From the NCBI GenBank assembly GCA_037501455.1, contig CM074855.1:55249001-55313000 (forward strand): a stretch of 64,000 nucleotides of DNA, written 5' to 3'. The position numbers and the translations under genes were made by a program. Positions 33,371 to 48,600 of the stretch are shown piece by piece. The notes beneath the pieces were generated by a model. It was not told where the DNA came from. It saw nothing but the letters and a program-made list of their open reading frames with translations, and searched no databases. Source of the DNA: Lantana camara. Taxonomy: Eukaryota; Streptophyta; Magnoliopsida; Lamiales; Verbenaceae. Numbering within the stretch: the first letter of the stretch is position 1; each line of letters begins with the position of its first letter.

Positions 33371-36262
33371 TGTAACGCCCCATTTTTCAGTCATGCATTA
33401 TGTTACCTTATATTAAATTTCATCACATTATATGCCTTATATTCTCATGTGTTTATATGAACTTCCATTAACGTGGAAATTTCGTGAACTAATTGATAAC
33501 GTGCTTAATTGTATGAATTCAGTGATCTAATTGAATTAAATGTCCTTAATTGCTCTCTAGTGTGAATTCTTGGATTTAATTGTATTTCATGACTTGGAGC
33601 TAAATGAATTAATTGTTAGAGTTTATCCTTGAGTGCATTATATAAATAAATATATGGACTTAATTGCATTGCATAATTTGGGACTTTGAAGATCATATCC
33701 CATGGAATGATATTTGATTGAATGAATTTAATTAACTTGAGGACCTAATTGCAAAATTTGATGATTCATCCATTTTGTTGGAAGACTTTTGTAAATATCT
33801 CATTCATCTCTTCCATTTCATTTCATTCTCATCAAATTAACCTCACACACACACACACACACTAAATACCGATTTTTACACCATGGAAGAGAAGGAGGAG
33901 ATTTCATCATTCCAAGTTAATTTCAAGGAGGAGTTGCATGAGTATGAGGCATCACCATCATCTCCATAGTTCCTTTCATCTTTCCATTCATTCTTTCAAG
34001 GTATATGTATGAATTGCTTGAGCTTTTGATTATTTGGTTGAGTAGGGTTTGATGATTGATTGATGCTTTCATGCTTATTCATGATTAGAAGCATGTTTAG
34101 GTCCTTGTTTCTTCATTTCTTGCATGAAACTTGAAATTATTGAAGGTTGGGAGCATGTGTATAATATGGGGTTTTCATGAGAAATTCTTGATGTTGGGAT
34201 GTTTATTTCTTGGTTGAATTGATGAATATTGGAAGTATGATGCATATATGAGGTGTTTGAAGCATAAGTTATGGTTGGAGTTTGGTATATTTTGGTTTGG
34301 GGTTGGTTTTGCATGGAAACCCCTGTTTCTCCCCTGTTTTTTCGGTCACGCACAGTTGACACGGGGGTGTCAACTTTGCTTTGTGCTGGCGACACGGGGG
34401 TGTACGTTGGTTTGATTTTCTGTACCGTGACACGGGGGTGTCACGGTTTGCCTTATATTGACGACACGGGCGTGTCACTTTCCTACATTTTGCCCAACTT
34501 CGGACGAACGCCATTTTGACCTCGGTTTGAATTAGAAAGCGTGCCATATAGCGTTGGAAAGGTATATGTCTCTACTTTCATATCCAACAAACAAAACTCG
34601 ATTCCCACTTCTAGAATTTAAGATATTCCAGTTTTCCCACAACATATACATTTCCAAAAATTGTCGGTTTTGGCCAAACTTCACCAAAACCTTTCTTATT
34701 GCATTCCTTTCACTCTCTTGGCTCCCATATGTGAATTATATGAGTTATATACTTGTTTAATTGATAAGTATGCTCCTACTTGATACTTCTTAGTACTTAA
34801 TTGCTCAAATGTATTGTGTGACTCCATGCCCTATATGAATTGAACTTGAAATGATTGAATGCTTTAAATATGTGACTCCTTGAGATTTATTTCATCTTTT
34901 AAGTGTTAGTTGGTTCTCATATATGATTAAGTGCCACTTAATTGTTAATATGTATGGTTATTAAAGTGTTGGGATGGTTATTTATTTACATTAGCATTGC
35001 CGTGCGTCATACTTGGTCTCATATTGAGTCTTGTCCCACGAGTTCACATTATTTCCTTTCTTGTCCAGTTTTTCTCCAGGGCAGAGATCATTGATCGTTG
35101 GGCACTTTCTAGTATCCTTGTCTTGTTCCGTCGCTCGTCAGGTGAGGTTTAAATTCTAAATATATAGAGCCTTTACAACCCTTATGTGATTTTCGGCCAA
35201 AACGTATCTATATATCTACAGTTTTCTAACCTTATGATTGTCAAATGATTTCACGGAAATGGATTGATGGATTGATTGATTAACGAATTGATTGTTTTGG
35301 CGAGTAACTATTGTTCACGTTGGGCCCAAGGGTAGTGTATTGAGCCAACCGGGAAAGCAAGGGCTGACGGGTAACTCTTGCACTATCCTCACCATTGTGG
35401 GATCACCTCTGAATCCACCAGGAGGTTTGGTGGAGGAAGAAATCCCGTACGTGGGAGTCATGTTCCCGACGTACACCATGATTGGATGGCTGGGTCTTGC
35501 AAGCCCGCCATCACCCGGAGGAAGAAGGAGTTATTGATTGAAATTGCTAATTGTGCACTAAGTTCTATTGCTTGATCACTTAATTAATTACGACTGAATT
35601 ATTGTACACTGTCGGAGAAAGGTTGGAGATTTGCCCTCACTCGCCGGGCCACTGATTGAATTGAATTAAATTGAGTGTATTGTTAAATTGATTTGTTGTA
35701 ATCTCGGGCGAGTTATCTTTTACTATTAAACTTATGTTGTTTCTATTTTATGAACCCTTACCCGAGATTATGGCTTGCATGTTACTTGCGCGAATATTTA
35801 TTTATAAACCCCTCACTCAGTCTGTGGTAGACTGACACCTCACACTTTTCAGGTACTGTCAGTGGCGTGCTAGGCTGGAGTCCGAGTCGTGTCCAGTTGT
35901 CGAGTTGAGTCTAGTATTGCATTTTCATGTTCTTGGTATTTTTGGCTCATCATGTTAGTGGTTTTGGGTTATTTATACATGTATAATGTATTGATAAGTG
36001 TTGGTACCTACTATTATATAAATGTTGGTATCTATAAATAAATATGTAAATATGGTACCTATAAGTATTGATTGCTATTGCTTCCGCTTTTATTGTTCTG
36101 AATTGTTTATTGGTAATATTTGAGGGTACCCGCCTAGCTTTTGAGTTTTTTTTATTGTCACCCGTTCGCCATGAGTCCGGTTCATATATGGACTACCCAT
36201 TTCATGAGTGAGCTAGACTCATGGTGCGGGGGGTGTGGCATCTCGGCGTTCCGGGTGCTACA
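33371..36262 (+). repeat. E2 3' LTR (2892 bp)
   Basis: Same length as the 5' LTR, with about 21 substitutions by eye and no net indel. It contains the same hairpins and conserved blocks at an offset of 6555. It ends GGTGCTACA directly before the ATGAT duplication. Confidence 0.95.
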
Positions 36263-36267
36263 ATGAT
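36263..36267. repeat. Right target-site duplication of E2 (ATGAT)
   Basis: Second copy of ATGAT. The satellite resumes here in exact register with block 2. Confidence 0.94.
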
Positions 36268-39200
36268 TGTCCGATAACAAGGTGTTCATCGGATATTTCG
36301 AAACAACGAGTGTCATAGCTTCAAAAGTATTAATTCGTAAAATTGGGATATGTATATGCATAGTAAGGAGAAATAACTTAAAAACATTTCATAAAGATGA
36401 AATATGTACATATATTGCTAGAAACACTTGTAATTACGAGAAAGTGATTAAATATTTAGGGAAAACACAAGTTCAAATTTGACCCCAACTTAATATGACA
36501 ATGTATTAAATCATAAATCGAATAACGAAGAACGAGAGCGTCATTATTTCTGAAGTATCAGTTCGTAAAATTGAAGTACTGAAAACAGAAATTGAAGTAT
36601 TGTTGCATTTAACATAGAGTTTGAATATTCGAAAACAAGGTGTTCCAACACAATACGATTATTGGAGCATTAAATTGAGATTCAGTGAAACCTAGGTGTC
36701 TATTCGGAAAGGGCCAAGTATGATTATCCGATAACAAGGTGTTCATCGGATATTTCGAAACAACGAGTGTGTCATCGCTTTAAAAGTATTAATTCGTAAA
36801 ATTGGGATATGTATATGCATAGTAAGGAGAAATAACTTCAAAACATTTCATAAAGATGAAATCTCTACATATATTGTTAGAAACACTTGTAATTACGAGA
36901 AAGTGATTAAATATTTCGGGAAAACACAAGTTCAAATTTGATCCCAACTTAATATTACAATGTATTAAATCATAAATCGAATAATGAAGAACGAGAGGGT
37001 CATTATTTATGAAGTATCAGATCGTAAAATTGAAGTACTGAAAACAGAAATTGATGTATTGTTGCAATTAACATAGAGTTTGAATATTCGAAAATAAGGT
37101 GTTCCAACAAAATTCGATTATTGGAGCATTAAATTGAGATTTAGTGAAACCTAGGTGTCTATTCGTAAAGGGCGAAGTATGATTATCCGATAACAAGGTG
37201 TTCATCGGATATTTCGAAACAACGAGTGTCATCGCTTCGAAAGTATTAATTCGTAAAATTGGGATATGTATATGCATAGTAAGGAGAAATAACTTAAAAA
37301 CATTTCATAAAGATGAAATCTCTACATATATTGTTAGAAACACTTGTAATTAGGAGAAAGTGATTAAATATTTAGGGAAAACACAAGTTCAAATTTGACC
37401 CGATCTTAATATTACAATGTAGTAAATCATAAATCGAAAAACGAAGAACGAGAGCGTCATTATTTCTGAAGTATCAGTTCGTAAAATTGAAGTACTGAAA
37501 ACAGAAATTGAAGTATTGTTGCATTTAACATAGAGTATGAATATTCGAAAACAAGGTGTTCCAACACAATACGATTATTGGAGCATTAAATTGAGATTCA
37601 GTGAAACCTAGGTGTCTATTCGGAAAGGGCGAAGTATGATTATCCGATAACAAGGTGTTCATCGGATATTTTGAAACAACGAGTGTCATCGCTTCGAAAG
37701 TATTAATTCGTAAAATTGGGATATGTATATGCATAGTAAGGAGAAATAACTTAAAAACATTTCATAAAGATGTAATCTCTACATATATTGTTAGAAACAC
37801 TTGTAATTACGAGAAAGTGATTAAATATTTCGGGAAAACACAAGTTCAAATTTGATCCCAACTTAATATTACAATGTATTAAATCATAAATCGAATAACG
37901 AAGAACGAGAGCGTCATTATTTCTGAAGTATCAGTTCGTAAAATTGAAGTACTGAAAACAGAAATTGAAGTATTGTTGCATTTAACATAGAGTATGAAGA
38001 TTCGAAAATAAGGTGTTCCAACACAATACGATTATTGGAGCCTTAAATTGAGATTTAGTGAAACCTAGCTGTCTATTCGTAAAGGGCGAAGTATGATTAT
38101 CCGATAACAAGGTGTTCATCGGATATTTCGAAACAACGAGTGTCATTGCTTCAAAAGTATTAATTCGTAAAATTGGGATATGTATATGCATAGTAAGGAG
38201 AAATAACTTAAAAACATTTCATAAAGATGAAATCTCTACATATATTGTTAGAAACACTTGTAATTACGAGAAAGTGATTAAATATTTCGGGAAAACACAA
38301 GTTCAAATTTGATCCCAACTTAATATTGCAATGTATTAAATCATAAATCGAATAACGAAGAACGAGAGCGTCATTATTTCTGAAGTATCAGTTCGTAAAA
38401 TTGAAGTACTGAAAACAGAAATTGAAGTATTGTTACATTTAACATAGAGTATGAATATTCGAAAATAAGGTGTTCCAACACAATACGATTATTGGAGCAT
38501 TAAATTGAGATTTAGTGAAACCTAGGTGTCTATTCGGAAAGGGCGAAGTATGATTATCTGATAACAAGGTGTTCATCGGATATTTTGAAACAACGAGTGT
38601 CATCGCTTCGAAAGTATTAATTCGTAAAATTGGGATATGTATATGCATAGTAAGGAGAAATAACTTAAAAACATTTCATAAAGATGAAATCTCTACATAT
38701 CTTGTTAGAAACACTTGTAATTACGAGAAAGTGATTAAATATTTCGGGAAAACACAAGTTCAAATTTGATCCCAACTTAATATTACAATGTATTAAATCA
38801 TAAATCGAATAACGAAGAACGAGAGCGTCATTATTTCTGAAGTATCAGTTCGTAAAATTGAAGTACTGAAAACAGAAATTGAAGTATTGTTGCATTTAAC
38901 ATAGAGTTTGAATATTCGAAAACAAGGTGTTCCAACACAATACGATTATTGGAGCATTAAATTGAGATTCAGTGAAACCTAGGTGTCTATTCGGAAAGGT
39001 CGAAGTATGATTATCCGATAACAAGGTGTTCATCGGATATTTTGAAACAACGAGTGTCATCGCTTCGAAAGTATTAATTCGTAAAATTGGGATATGTATA
39101 TGCATAGTAAGGAGAAATAACTTAAAAACATTTCATAAAGATGTAATCTCTACATATATTGTTAGAAACACTTGTAATTACGAGAAAGTGATTAAATATT

Positions 39201-39869
39201 TCGGGAAAACACAAGTTCAAATTTGATCCCAACTTAATATTACAATGTATTAAATCATAAATCGAATAACGAAGAACGAGAGCGTCATTATTTCTGATGT
39301 ATCAGTTCGTAAAATTGAAGTACTTAAAACAGAAATTGAAGTATTGTTGCATTTAACATAGAGTATGAAGATTCGAAAATAAGGTGTTCCAACACAATAC
39401 GATTATTGGAGCATTAAATTGAGATTTAGTGAAACCTAGCTGTCTATTCGTAAAGGGCGAAGTATGATTATCCGATAACAAGGTGTTCATCGGATATTTC
39501 GAAACAACGAGTGTCATTGCTTCAAAAGTATTAATTCGAAAAATTGGGATATGTATATGCATAGTAAGGAGAAATAACTTAAAAACATTTCATAAAGATG
39601 AAATCTCTACATATATTGTTAGAAACACTTGTAATTACGAGAAAGTGATTAAATATTTCGGGAAAACACAAGTTCAAATTTGATCCCAACTTAATATTGC
39701 AATGTATTAAATCATAAATCGAATAACGAAGAACGAGAGCGTCATTATTTCTGAAGTATCAGTTCGTAAAATTGAAGTACTGAAAACAGAAATTGAAGTA
39801 TTGTTGCATTTAACATAGAGTATGAATATTCGAAAATAAGGTGTTCCAACACAATACGATTATTGGAGC

Positions 39870-42800
39870 ATTAAATTGAGATTTAGTGAAACCTAGGTGT
39901 CCATTCGGAAAGGGCGAAGTATGATTATCCGATAACAAGGTGTTCATCGGATATTTCGAAACAACGAGTGTCATTGCTTCAAAAGTATTAATTCGTAAAA
40001 TTGGGATATGTATATGCATAGTAAGGAGAAATAACTTAAAAACATTTCATAAGGATGATATCTCTACATATATTGTTAGAAACACTTGTAATTACGAGAA
40101 AGTGCTTAAATATTTTGGGAAAACACAAGTTCAAATTTGATCCCAACTTAATATTACAATGTATTAAATCATAAATCGAAAAACGAAGAACGAGAGCGTC
40201 ATTATTTATGAAGTATCAGATCGTAAAATTGAAGTACTGAAAATAGAGATTGAAGTATTGTTGCATTTAACATAGAGTTCGAATATTCGAAAACAAGGTG
40301 TTCCAACACAATACGATTATTGGGGCATTAAATTGAGATTCAGTGAAACCTAGGTGTCTATTCGGAAAGGGCGAAGTATGATTATCTGATAACAAGGTGT
40401 TCATCGGATATTTTGAAACAACGAGTGTCATCGCTTCGAAAGTATTAATTCGTAAAATTGGGATATGTATATGCATAGTAAGGAGAAATAACTTAAAAAC
40501 ATTTCATAAAGATGAAATCTCTACATATCTTGTTAGAAACACTTGTAATTACGAGAAAGTGATTAAATATTTCGGGAAAACACAAGTTCAAATTTGATCC
40601 CAACTTAATATTACAATGTATTAAATCATAAATCGAATAACGAAGAACGAGAGCGTCATTATTTCTGAAGTATCAGTTCATAAAATTGAAGTACTGAAAA
40701 CAAAAATTGAAGTATTGTTGCATTTAACATAGAGTATGAATATTCGAAAACAAGGTGTTCCAACACAATACGATTATTGGAGCATTAAATAGAGATTCAG
40801 TGAAACCTAGGTGTCTATTCGGAAAGGGCGAAGTATGATTATCCGATAACAAGGTGTTCATCGGATATTTCGAAACAACGAGTGTCATTGCTTCAAAAGT
40901 ATTAATTCGTAAAATTGGGATATGTATATGCATAGTAAGGAGAAATAACTTAAAAACATTTCATAAAGATGATATCTCTACATATATTGTTAGAAACACT
41001 TGTAATTACGAGAAAGTGCTTAAATATTTCGGGAAAACACAAGTTCAAATTTGATCCCAACTTAATATTACAATGTATTAAATCATAAATCGAATAACGA
41101 AGAACGAGAGCGTCATTATTTATGAAGTATCAGATCGTAAAATTGAAGTACTGAAAATAGAAATTGAAGTATTGTTGCATTTAACATAGAGTTCGAATAT
41201 TCGAAAACAAGGTGTTCCAACACAATACGATTATTGGGGCATTAAATTGAGATTCAGTGAAACCTAGGTGTCTATTCGGAAAGGGCGAAGTATGATTATC
41301 TGATAACAAGGTGTTCATCGGATATTTTGAAACAACGAGTGTCATCGTTTCGAAAGTATTAATTCGTAAAATTGGGATATGTATATGCATAGTAAGGAGA
41401 AATAACTTAAAAACATTTCATAAAGATGAAATCTCTACATATCTTGTTAGAAACGCTTGTAATTACGAGAAAGTGATTAAATATTTCGGGAAAACACAAG
41501 TTCAAATTTGATCCAAACTTAATATTACAATGTATTAAATCATAAATCGAATAACGAAGAACGAGAGCGTCATTATTTCTGAAGTATCAGTTCATAAAAT
41601 TGAAGTACTGAAAACAAAAATTGAAGTATTGTTGCATTTAACATAGAGTATGAATATTCGAAAACAAGGTGTTCCAACACAATACGATTATTGGAGCATT
41701 AAATAGAGATTCAGTGAAACCTAGGTGTCTATTCGGAAAGGGCGAAGTATGATTATCCGATAACAAGGTGTTCATCGGATATTTTGAAACAACGAGTGTC
41801 ATCGCTTCGAAAGTATTAATTCGTAAAATTGGGATATGTATATGCATAGTAAGGAGAAATAACTTAAAAACATTTCATAAAGATGAAATCTCTACATATA
41901 TTGTTAGAAACACTTGTAATTACGAGAAAGTGATTAAATATTTCGGGAAAACACAAGTTCAAATTTGATCCCAACTTAATATTACAATGTATTAAATCAT
42001 AAATCGAATAACGAAGAACGAGAGCGTCATTATTTCTGAAGTATCAGTTCATAAAATTGAAGTACTGAAAACAGAAATTGAAGTATTGTTGCATTTAACA
42101 TAGAGTTTGAATATTCGAAAACAAGGTGTTCCAACACAATACGATTATTGGAGCATTAAATTGAGATTCAGTGAAACCTAGGTGTCTATTCGGAAAGGGC
42201 GAAGTATGATTATCCGATAACAAGGTGTTCATCGGATATTTTGAAACAACGAGTGTCATCGCTTCGAAAGTATTAATTCGTAAAATTGGGATATGTATAT
42301 GCATAGTAAGGAGAAATAACTTAAAAACATTTCATAAAGATGAAATCTCTACATATATTGTTAGAAACACTTGTAATTACGAGAAAGTGATTAAATATTT
42401 CGGGAAAACACAAGTTCAAATTTGATCCCAACTTAATATTACAATGTATTAAATCATAAATCGAACAACGAAGAACGAGAGCGTCATTATTTCTGAAGTA
42501 TCAGTTCGTAAAATTGAAGTACTGAAAACAGAAATTGAAGTATTGTTGCATTTAACATAGAGTATGAAGATTCAAAAATAAGGTGTTCCAACACAATACG
42601 ATTATTGGAGCATTAAATTGAGATTTAGTGAAACCTAGGTGTCCATTCGGAAAGGGCGAAGTATGATTATCCGATAACAAGGTGTTCATCGGATATTTCG
42701 AAACAACGAGTGTCATTGCTTCAAAAGTATTAATTCGTAAAATTGGGATATGTATATGCATAGTAAGGAGAAATAACTTAAAAACATTTCATAAGGATGA

Positions 42801-45340
42801 TATCTCTACATATATTGTTAGAAACACTTGTAATTACGAGAAAGTGCTTAAATATTTTGGGAAAACACAAGTTCAAATTTGATCCCAACTTAATATTACA
42901 ATGTATTAAATCATAAATCGAATAACGAAGAACGAGAGCGTCATTATTTATGAAGTATCAGATCGTAAAATTGAAGTACTGAAAATAGGGATTGAAGTAT
43001 TGTTGCATTTAACATAGAGTTCGAATATTCGAAAACAAGGTGTTCCAACACAATACGATTATTGGGGCATTAAATTGAGATTCAGTGAAACCTAGGTGTC
43101 TATTCGGAAAGGGCGAAGTATGATTATCTGATAACAAGGTGTTCATCGGATATTTTGAAACAACGAGTGTCATCGCTTCGAAAGTATTAATTCGTAAAAT
43201 TGGGATATGTATATGCATAGTAAGGAGAAATAACTTAAAAACATTTCATAAAGATGAAATCTCTACATATCTTGTTAGAAACACTTGTAATTACGAGAAA
43301 GTGATTAAATATTTCGGGAAAACACAAGTTCAAATTTGATCCCAACTTAATATTACAATGTATTAAATCATAAATCGAATAACGAAGAACGAGAGCGTCA
43401 TTATTTCTGAAGTATCAGTTCATAAAATTGAAGTACTGAAAACAAAAATTGAAGTATTGTTGCATTTAACATAGAGTATGAATATTCGAAAACAAGGTGT
43501 TCCAACACAATACGATTATTGGAGCATTAAATAGAGATTCAGTGAAACCTAGGTGTCTATTCGGAAAGGGCGAAGTATGATTATCCGATAACAAGGTGTT
43601 CATCGGATATTTCGAAACAACGAGTGTCATTGCTTCAAAAGTATTAATTCGTAAAATTGGGATATGTATATGCATAGTAAGGAGAAATAACTTAAAAACA
43701 TTTCATAAAGATGATATCTCTACATATATTGTTAGAAACACTTGTAATTACGAGAAAGTGCTTAAATATTTCGGGAAAACACAAGTTCAAATTTGATCCC
43801 AACTTAATATTACAATGTATTAAATCATAAATCGAATAACGAAGAACGAGAGCGTCATTATTTATGAAGTATCAGATCGTAAAATTGAAGTACTAAAAAT
43901 AGAAATTGAAGTATTGTTGCATTTAACATAGAGTTCGAATATTCGAAAACAAGGTGTTCCAACACAATACGATTATTGGGGCATTAAATTGAGATTCAGT
44001 GAAACCTAGGTGTCTATTCGGAAAGGGCGAAGTATGATTATCTGATAACAAGGTGTTCATCGGATATTTTGAAACAACGAGTGTCATCGTTTCGAAAGTA
44101 TTAATTCGTAAAATTGGGATATGTATATGCATAGTAAGGAGAAATAACTTAAAAACATTTCATAAAGATGAAATCTCTACATATCTTGTTAGAAACACTT
44201 GTAATTACGAGAAAGTGATTAAATATTTCGGGAAAACACAAGTTCAAATTTGATCCCAACTTAATATTTCAATGTATTAAATCATAAATCGAATAACGAA
44301 GAACGAGAGCGTCATTATTTCTGAAGTATCAGTTCATAAAATTGAAGTACTGAAAACAAAAATTGAAGTATTGTTGCATTTAACATAGAGTATGAATATT
44401 CGAAAACAAGGTGTTCCAACACAATACGATTATTGGAGCATTAAATAGAGATTCAGTGAAACCTAGGTGTCTATTCGGAAAGGGCGAAGTATGATTATCC
44501 GATAACAAGGTGTTCATCGGATATTTTGAAACAACGAGTGTCATCGCTTCGAAAGTATTAATTCGTAAAATTGGGATATGTATATGCATAGTAAGGAGAA
44601 ATAACTTAAAAACATTTCATAAAGATGAAATCTCTACATATATTGTTAGAAACACTTGTAATTACGAGAAAGTGATTAAATATTTCGGGAAAACACAAGT
44701 TCAAATTTGATCCCAACTTAATATTACAATGTATTAAATCATAAATCGAATAACGAAGAACGAGAGCGTCATTATTTCTGAAGTATCAGTTCATAAAATT
44801 GAAGTACTGAAAACAGAAATTGAAGTATTGTTGCATTTAACATAGAGTTTGAATATTCGAAAACAAGGTGTTCCAACACAATACGATTATTGGAGCATTA
44901 AATTGAGATTCAGTGAAACCTAGGTGTCTATTCGGAAAGGGCGAAGTATGATTATCCGATAACAAGGTGTTCATCGGATATTTTGAAACAACGAGTGTCA
45001 TCGCTTCGAAAGTATTAATTCGTAAAATTGGGATATGTATATGCATAGTAAGGAGAAATAACTTAAAAACATTTCATAAAGATGAAATCTCTACATATAT
45101 TGTTAGAAACACTTGTAATTACGAGAAAGTGATTAAATATTTCGGGAAAACACAAGTTCAAATTTGATCCCAACTTAATATTACAATGTATTAAATCATA
45201 AATCGAACAACGAAGAACGAGAGCGTCATTATTTCTGAAGTATCAGTTCGTAAAATTGAAGTACTGAAAACAGAAATTGAAGTATTGTTGCATTTAACAT
45301 AGAGTATGAAGATTCAAAAATAAGGTGTTCCAACACAATA
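39870..45340. repeat. Six-monomer higher-order repeat, 2742 bp, two copies
   Basis: Variants recur at 2742 bp: TGTCCATTCGG at about 39.90/42.64 kb, CATAAGGATGA near 40.05/42.79 kb, AAATAGAGATTC near 40.79/43.53 and 41.70/44.44 kb, and CATCGTTTCG near 41.35/44.09 kb. Within each copy a two-monomer unit (914 bp) is itself duplicated. The boundaries are approximate. Confidence 0.85.
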
Positions 45341-45699
45341 CGATTATTGGAGCATTAAATTGAGATTTAGTGAAACCTAGGTGTCTATTCGTAAAGGGCG
45401 AAGTATGATTATCCGATAACAAGGTGTTCATCGGATATTTCGAAACAACGAGTGTCATTGCTTCAAAAGTATTAATTCGAAAAATTGGGATATGTATATG
45501 CATAGTAAGGAGAAATAACTTAAAAACATTTCATAAAGATGAAATCTCTACATATATTGTTAGAAACACTTGTAATTACGAGAAAGTGATTAAATATTTC
45601 GGGAAAACACAAGTTCAAATTTGATCCCAACTTAATATTGCAATGTATTAAATCATAAATCGAATAACGAAGAACGAGAGCGTCATTATTTCTGAAGTA

Positions 45700-48600
45700 T
45701 CAGTTCGTAAAATTGAAGTACTGAAAACAGAAATTGAAGTATTGTTGCATTTAACATAGAGTATGAATATTCGAAAATAAGGTGTTCCAACACAATACGA
45801 TTATTGGAGCATTAAATTGAGATTTAGTGAAACCTAGGTGTCTATTCGGAAAGGGCGAAGTATGATTATCCGATAACAAGGTGTTCATCGGATATTTCGA
45901 AACAACGAGTGTCATTGCTTCAAAAGTATTAATTCGTAAAATTGGGATATGTATATGCATAGTAAGGAGAAATAACTTAAAAACATTTCATAAAGATGAT
46001 ATCTCTACATATATTGTTAGAAACACTTGTAATTACGAGAAAGTGATTAAATATTTCGGGAAAACACAAGTTCAAATTTGATCCCAACTTAATATTACAA
46101 TGTATTAAATCATAAATCGAATAACGAAGAACGAGAGCGTCATTATTTATGAAGTATCAGATCGTAAAATTGAAGTACTGAAAATAGAAATTGAAGTATT
46201 GTTGCATTTAACATAGAGTTCGAATATTCGAAAACAAGGTGTTCCAACACAATACGATTATTGGGGCATTAAATTGAGATTCAGTGAAACCTAGGTGTCT
46301 ATTCGGAAAGGGCGAAGTATGATTATCTGATAACAAGGTGTTCATCGGATATTTTGAAACAACGAGTGTCATCGCTTCGAAAGTATTAATTCGTAAAATT
46401 GGGATATGTATATGCATAGTAAGGAGAAATAACTTAAAAACATTTCATAAAGATGAAATCTCTACATATATTGTTAGAAACACTTGTAATTACGAGAAAG
46501 TGATTAAATATTTCGGGAAAACACAAGTTCAAATTTGATCCCAACTTAATATTACAATGTATTAAATCATAAATCGAATAACGAAGAACGAGAGCGTCAT
46601 TATTTCTGAAGTATCAGTTCATAAAATTGAAGTACTGAAAACAGAAATTGAAGTATTGTTGCATTTAACATAGAGTTTGAATATTCGAAAACAAGGTGTT
46701 CCAACACAATACGATTATTGGAGCATTAAATTGAGATTTAGTGAAACCTAGGTGTCTATTCGGAAAGGGCGAAGTATGATTATCCGATAACAAGGTGTTC
46801 ATCGGATATTTTGAAACAACGAGTGTCATCGCTTCGAAAGTATTAATTCGTAAAATTGGGATATGTATATGCATAGTAAGGAGAAATAACTTAAAAACAT
46901 TTCATAAAGATGAAATCTCTACATATATTGTTAGAAACACTTGTAATTACGAGAAAGTGATTAAATATTTCGGGAAAACACAAGTTCAAATTTGATCCCA
47001 ACTTAATATTACAATGTATTAAATCATAAATCGAATAACGAAGAACGAGAGCGTCATTATTTCTGAAGTATCAGTTCGTAAAATTGAAGTACTGAAAACA
47101 GAAATTGAAGTATTGTTGCATTTAACATAGAGTATGAATATTCGAAAATAAGGTGTTCCAACACAATACGATTATTGGAGCATTAAATTGAGATTTAGTG
47201 AAACCTAGGTGTCTATTCGGAAAGGGCGAAGTATGATTATCCGATAACAAGGTGTTCATCGGATATTTCGAAACAACGAGTGTCATTGCTTCAAAAGTAT
47301 TAATTCGTAAAATTGGGATATGTATATGCATAGTAAGGAGAAATAACTTAAAAACATTTCATAAAGATGATATCTCTACATATATTGTTAGAAACACTTG
47401 TAATTACGAGAAAGTGATTAAATATTTCGGGAAAACACAAGTTCAAATTTGATCCCAACTTAATATTACAATGTATTAAATCATAAATCGAATAACGAAG
47501 AACGAGAGCGTCATTATTTATGAAGTATCAGATCGTAAAATTGAAGTACTGAAAATAGAAATTGAAGTATTGTTGCATTTAACATAGAGTTCGAATATTC
47601 GAAAACAAGGTGTTCCAACACAATACGATTATTGGGGCATTAAATTGAGATTCAGTGAAACCTAGGTGTCTATTCGGAAAGGGCGAAGTATGATTATCTG
47701 ATAACAAGGTGTTCATCGGATATTTTGAAACAACGAGTGTCATCGCTTCGAAAGTATTAATTCGTAAAATTGGGATATGTATATGCATAGTAAGGAGAAA
47801 TAACTTAAAAACATTTCATAAAGATGAAATCTCTACATATATTGTTAGAAACACTTGTAATTACGAGAAAGTGATTAAATATTTCGGGAAAACACAAGTT
47901 CAAATTTGATCCCAACTTAATATTACAATGTATTAAATCATAAATCGAATAACGAAGAACGAGAGCGTCATTATTTCTGAAGTATCAGTTCATAAAATTG
48001 AAGTACTGAAAACAGAAATTGAAGTATTGTTGCATTTAACATAGAGTTTGAATATTCGAAAACAAGGTGTTCCAACACAATACGATTATTGGAGCATTAA
48101 ATTGAGATTTAGTGAAACCTAGGTGTCTATTCGGAAAGGGCGAAGTATGATTATCCGATAACAAGGTGTTCATCGGATATTTTGAAACAACGAGTGTCAT
48201 CGCTTCGAAAGTATTAATTCGTAAAATTGGGATATGTATATGCATAGTAAGGAGAAATAACTTAAAAACATTTCATAAAGATGAAATCTCTACATATATT
48301 GTTAGAAACACTTGTAATTACGAGAAAGTGATTAAATATTTCGGGAAAACACAAGTTCAAATTTGATCCCAACTTAATATTACAATGTATTAAATCATAA
48401 ATCGAATAACGAAGAACGAGAGCGTCATTATTTCTGAAGTATCAGTTCGTAAAATTGAAGTACTGAAAACAGAAATTGAAGTATTGTTGCATTTAACATA
48501 GAGTATGAAGATTCGAAAATAAGGTGTTCCAACACAATACGATTATTGGAGCATTAAATTGAGATTTAGTGAAACCTAGGTGTCTATTCGTAAAGGGCGA

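Larger units (their letters stand above)
26816..36262 (+). mobile_element. E2: non-autonomous LTR retrotransposon with degenerate interior
   Basis: A 9447-bp element with 2892-bp LTRs, primer site, polypurine tract and 5-bp target duplication, but no long reading frame in its 3.66-kb interior. By eye the LTRs differ at about 21 of 2892 positions (0.7%), more than in E1, so E2 inserted earlier but still recently. Because the interior was already non-coding while LTRs and signals are intact, it probably moved using proteins from another element. The LTR family is that of E3. It resembles large retrotransposon derivatives (LARD-like). Confidence 0.93.

Noticed and set aside
33084..33416. 110-codon frame across the E2 hairpin array
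   Set aside because: A product of the tandem repeat. It runs across the polypurine tract into the LTR, and E3 has no equivalent on that strand.
41820..41836. CENP-B-box-like motif in the satellite (TTCGTAAAATTGGG or TTCGTAAAGGGCGAA)
   Set aside because: Only the TTCG start and a few further positions agree with the known box. With so many TTCG motifs in the monomer a partial match is expected by chance.
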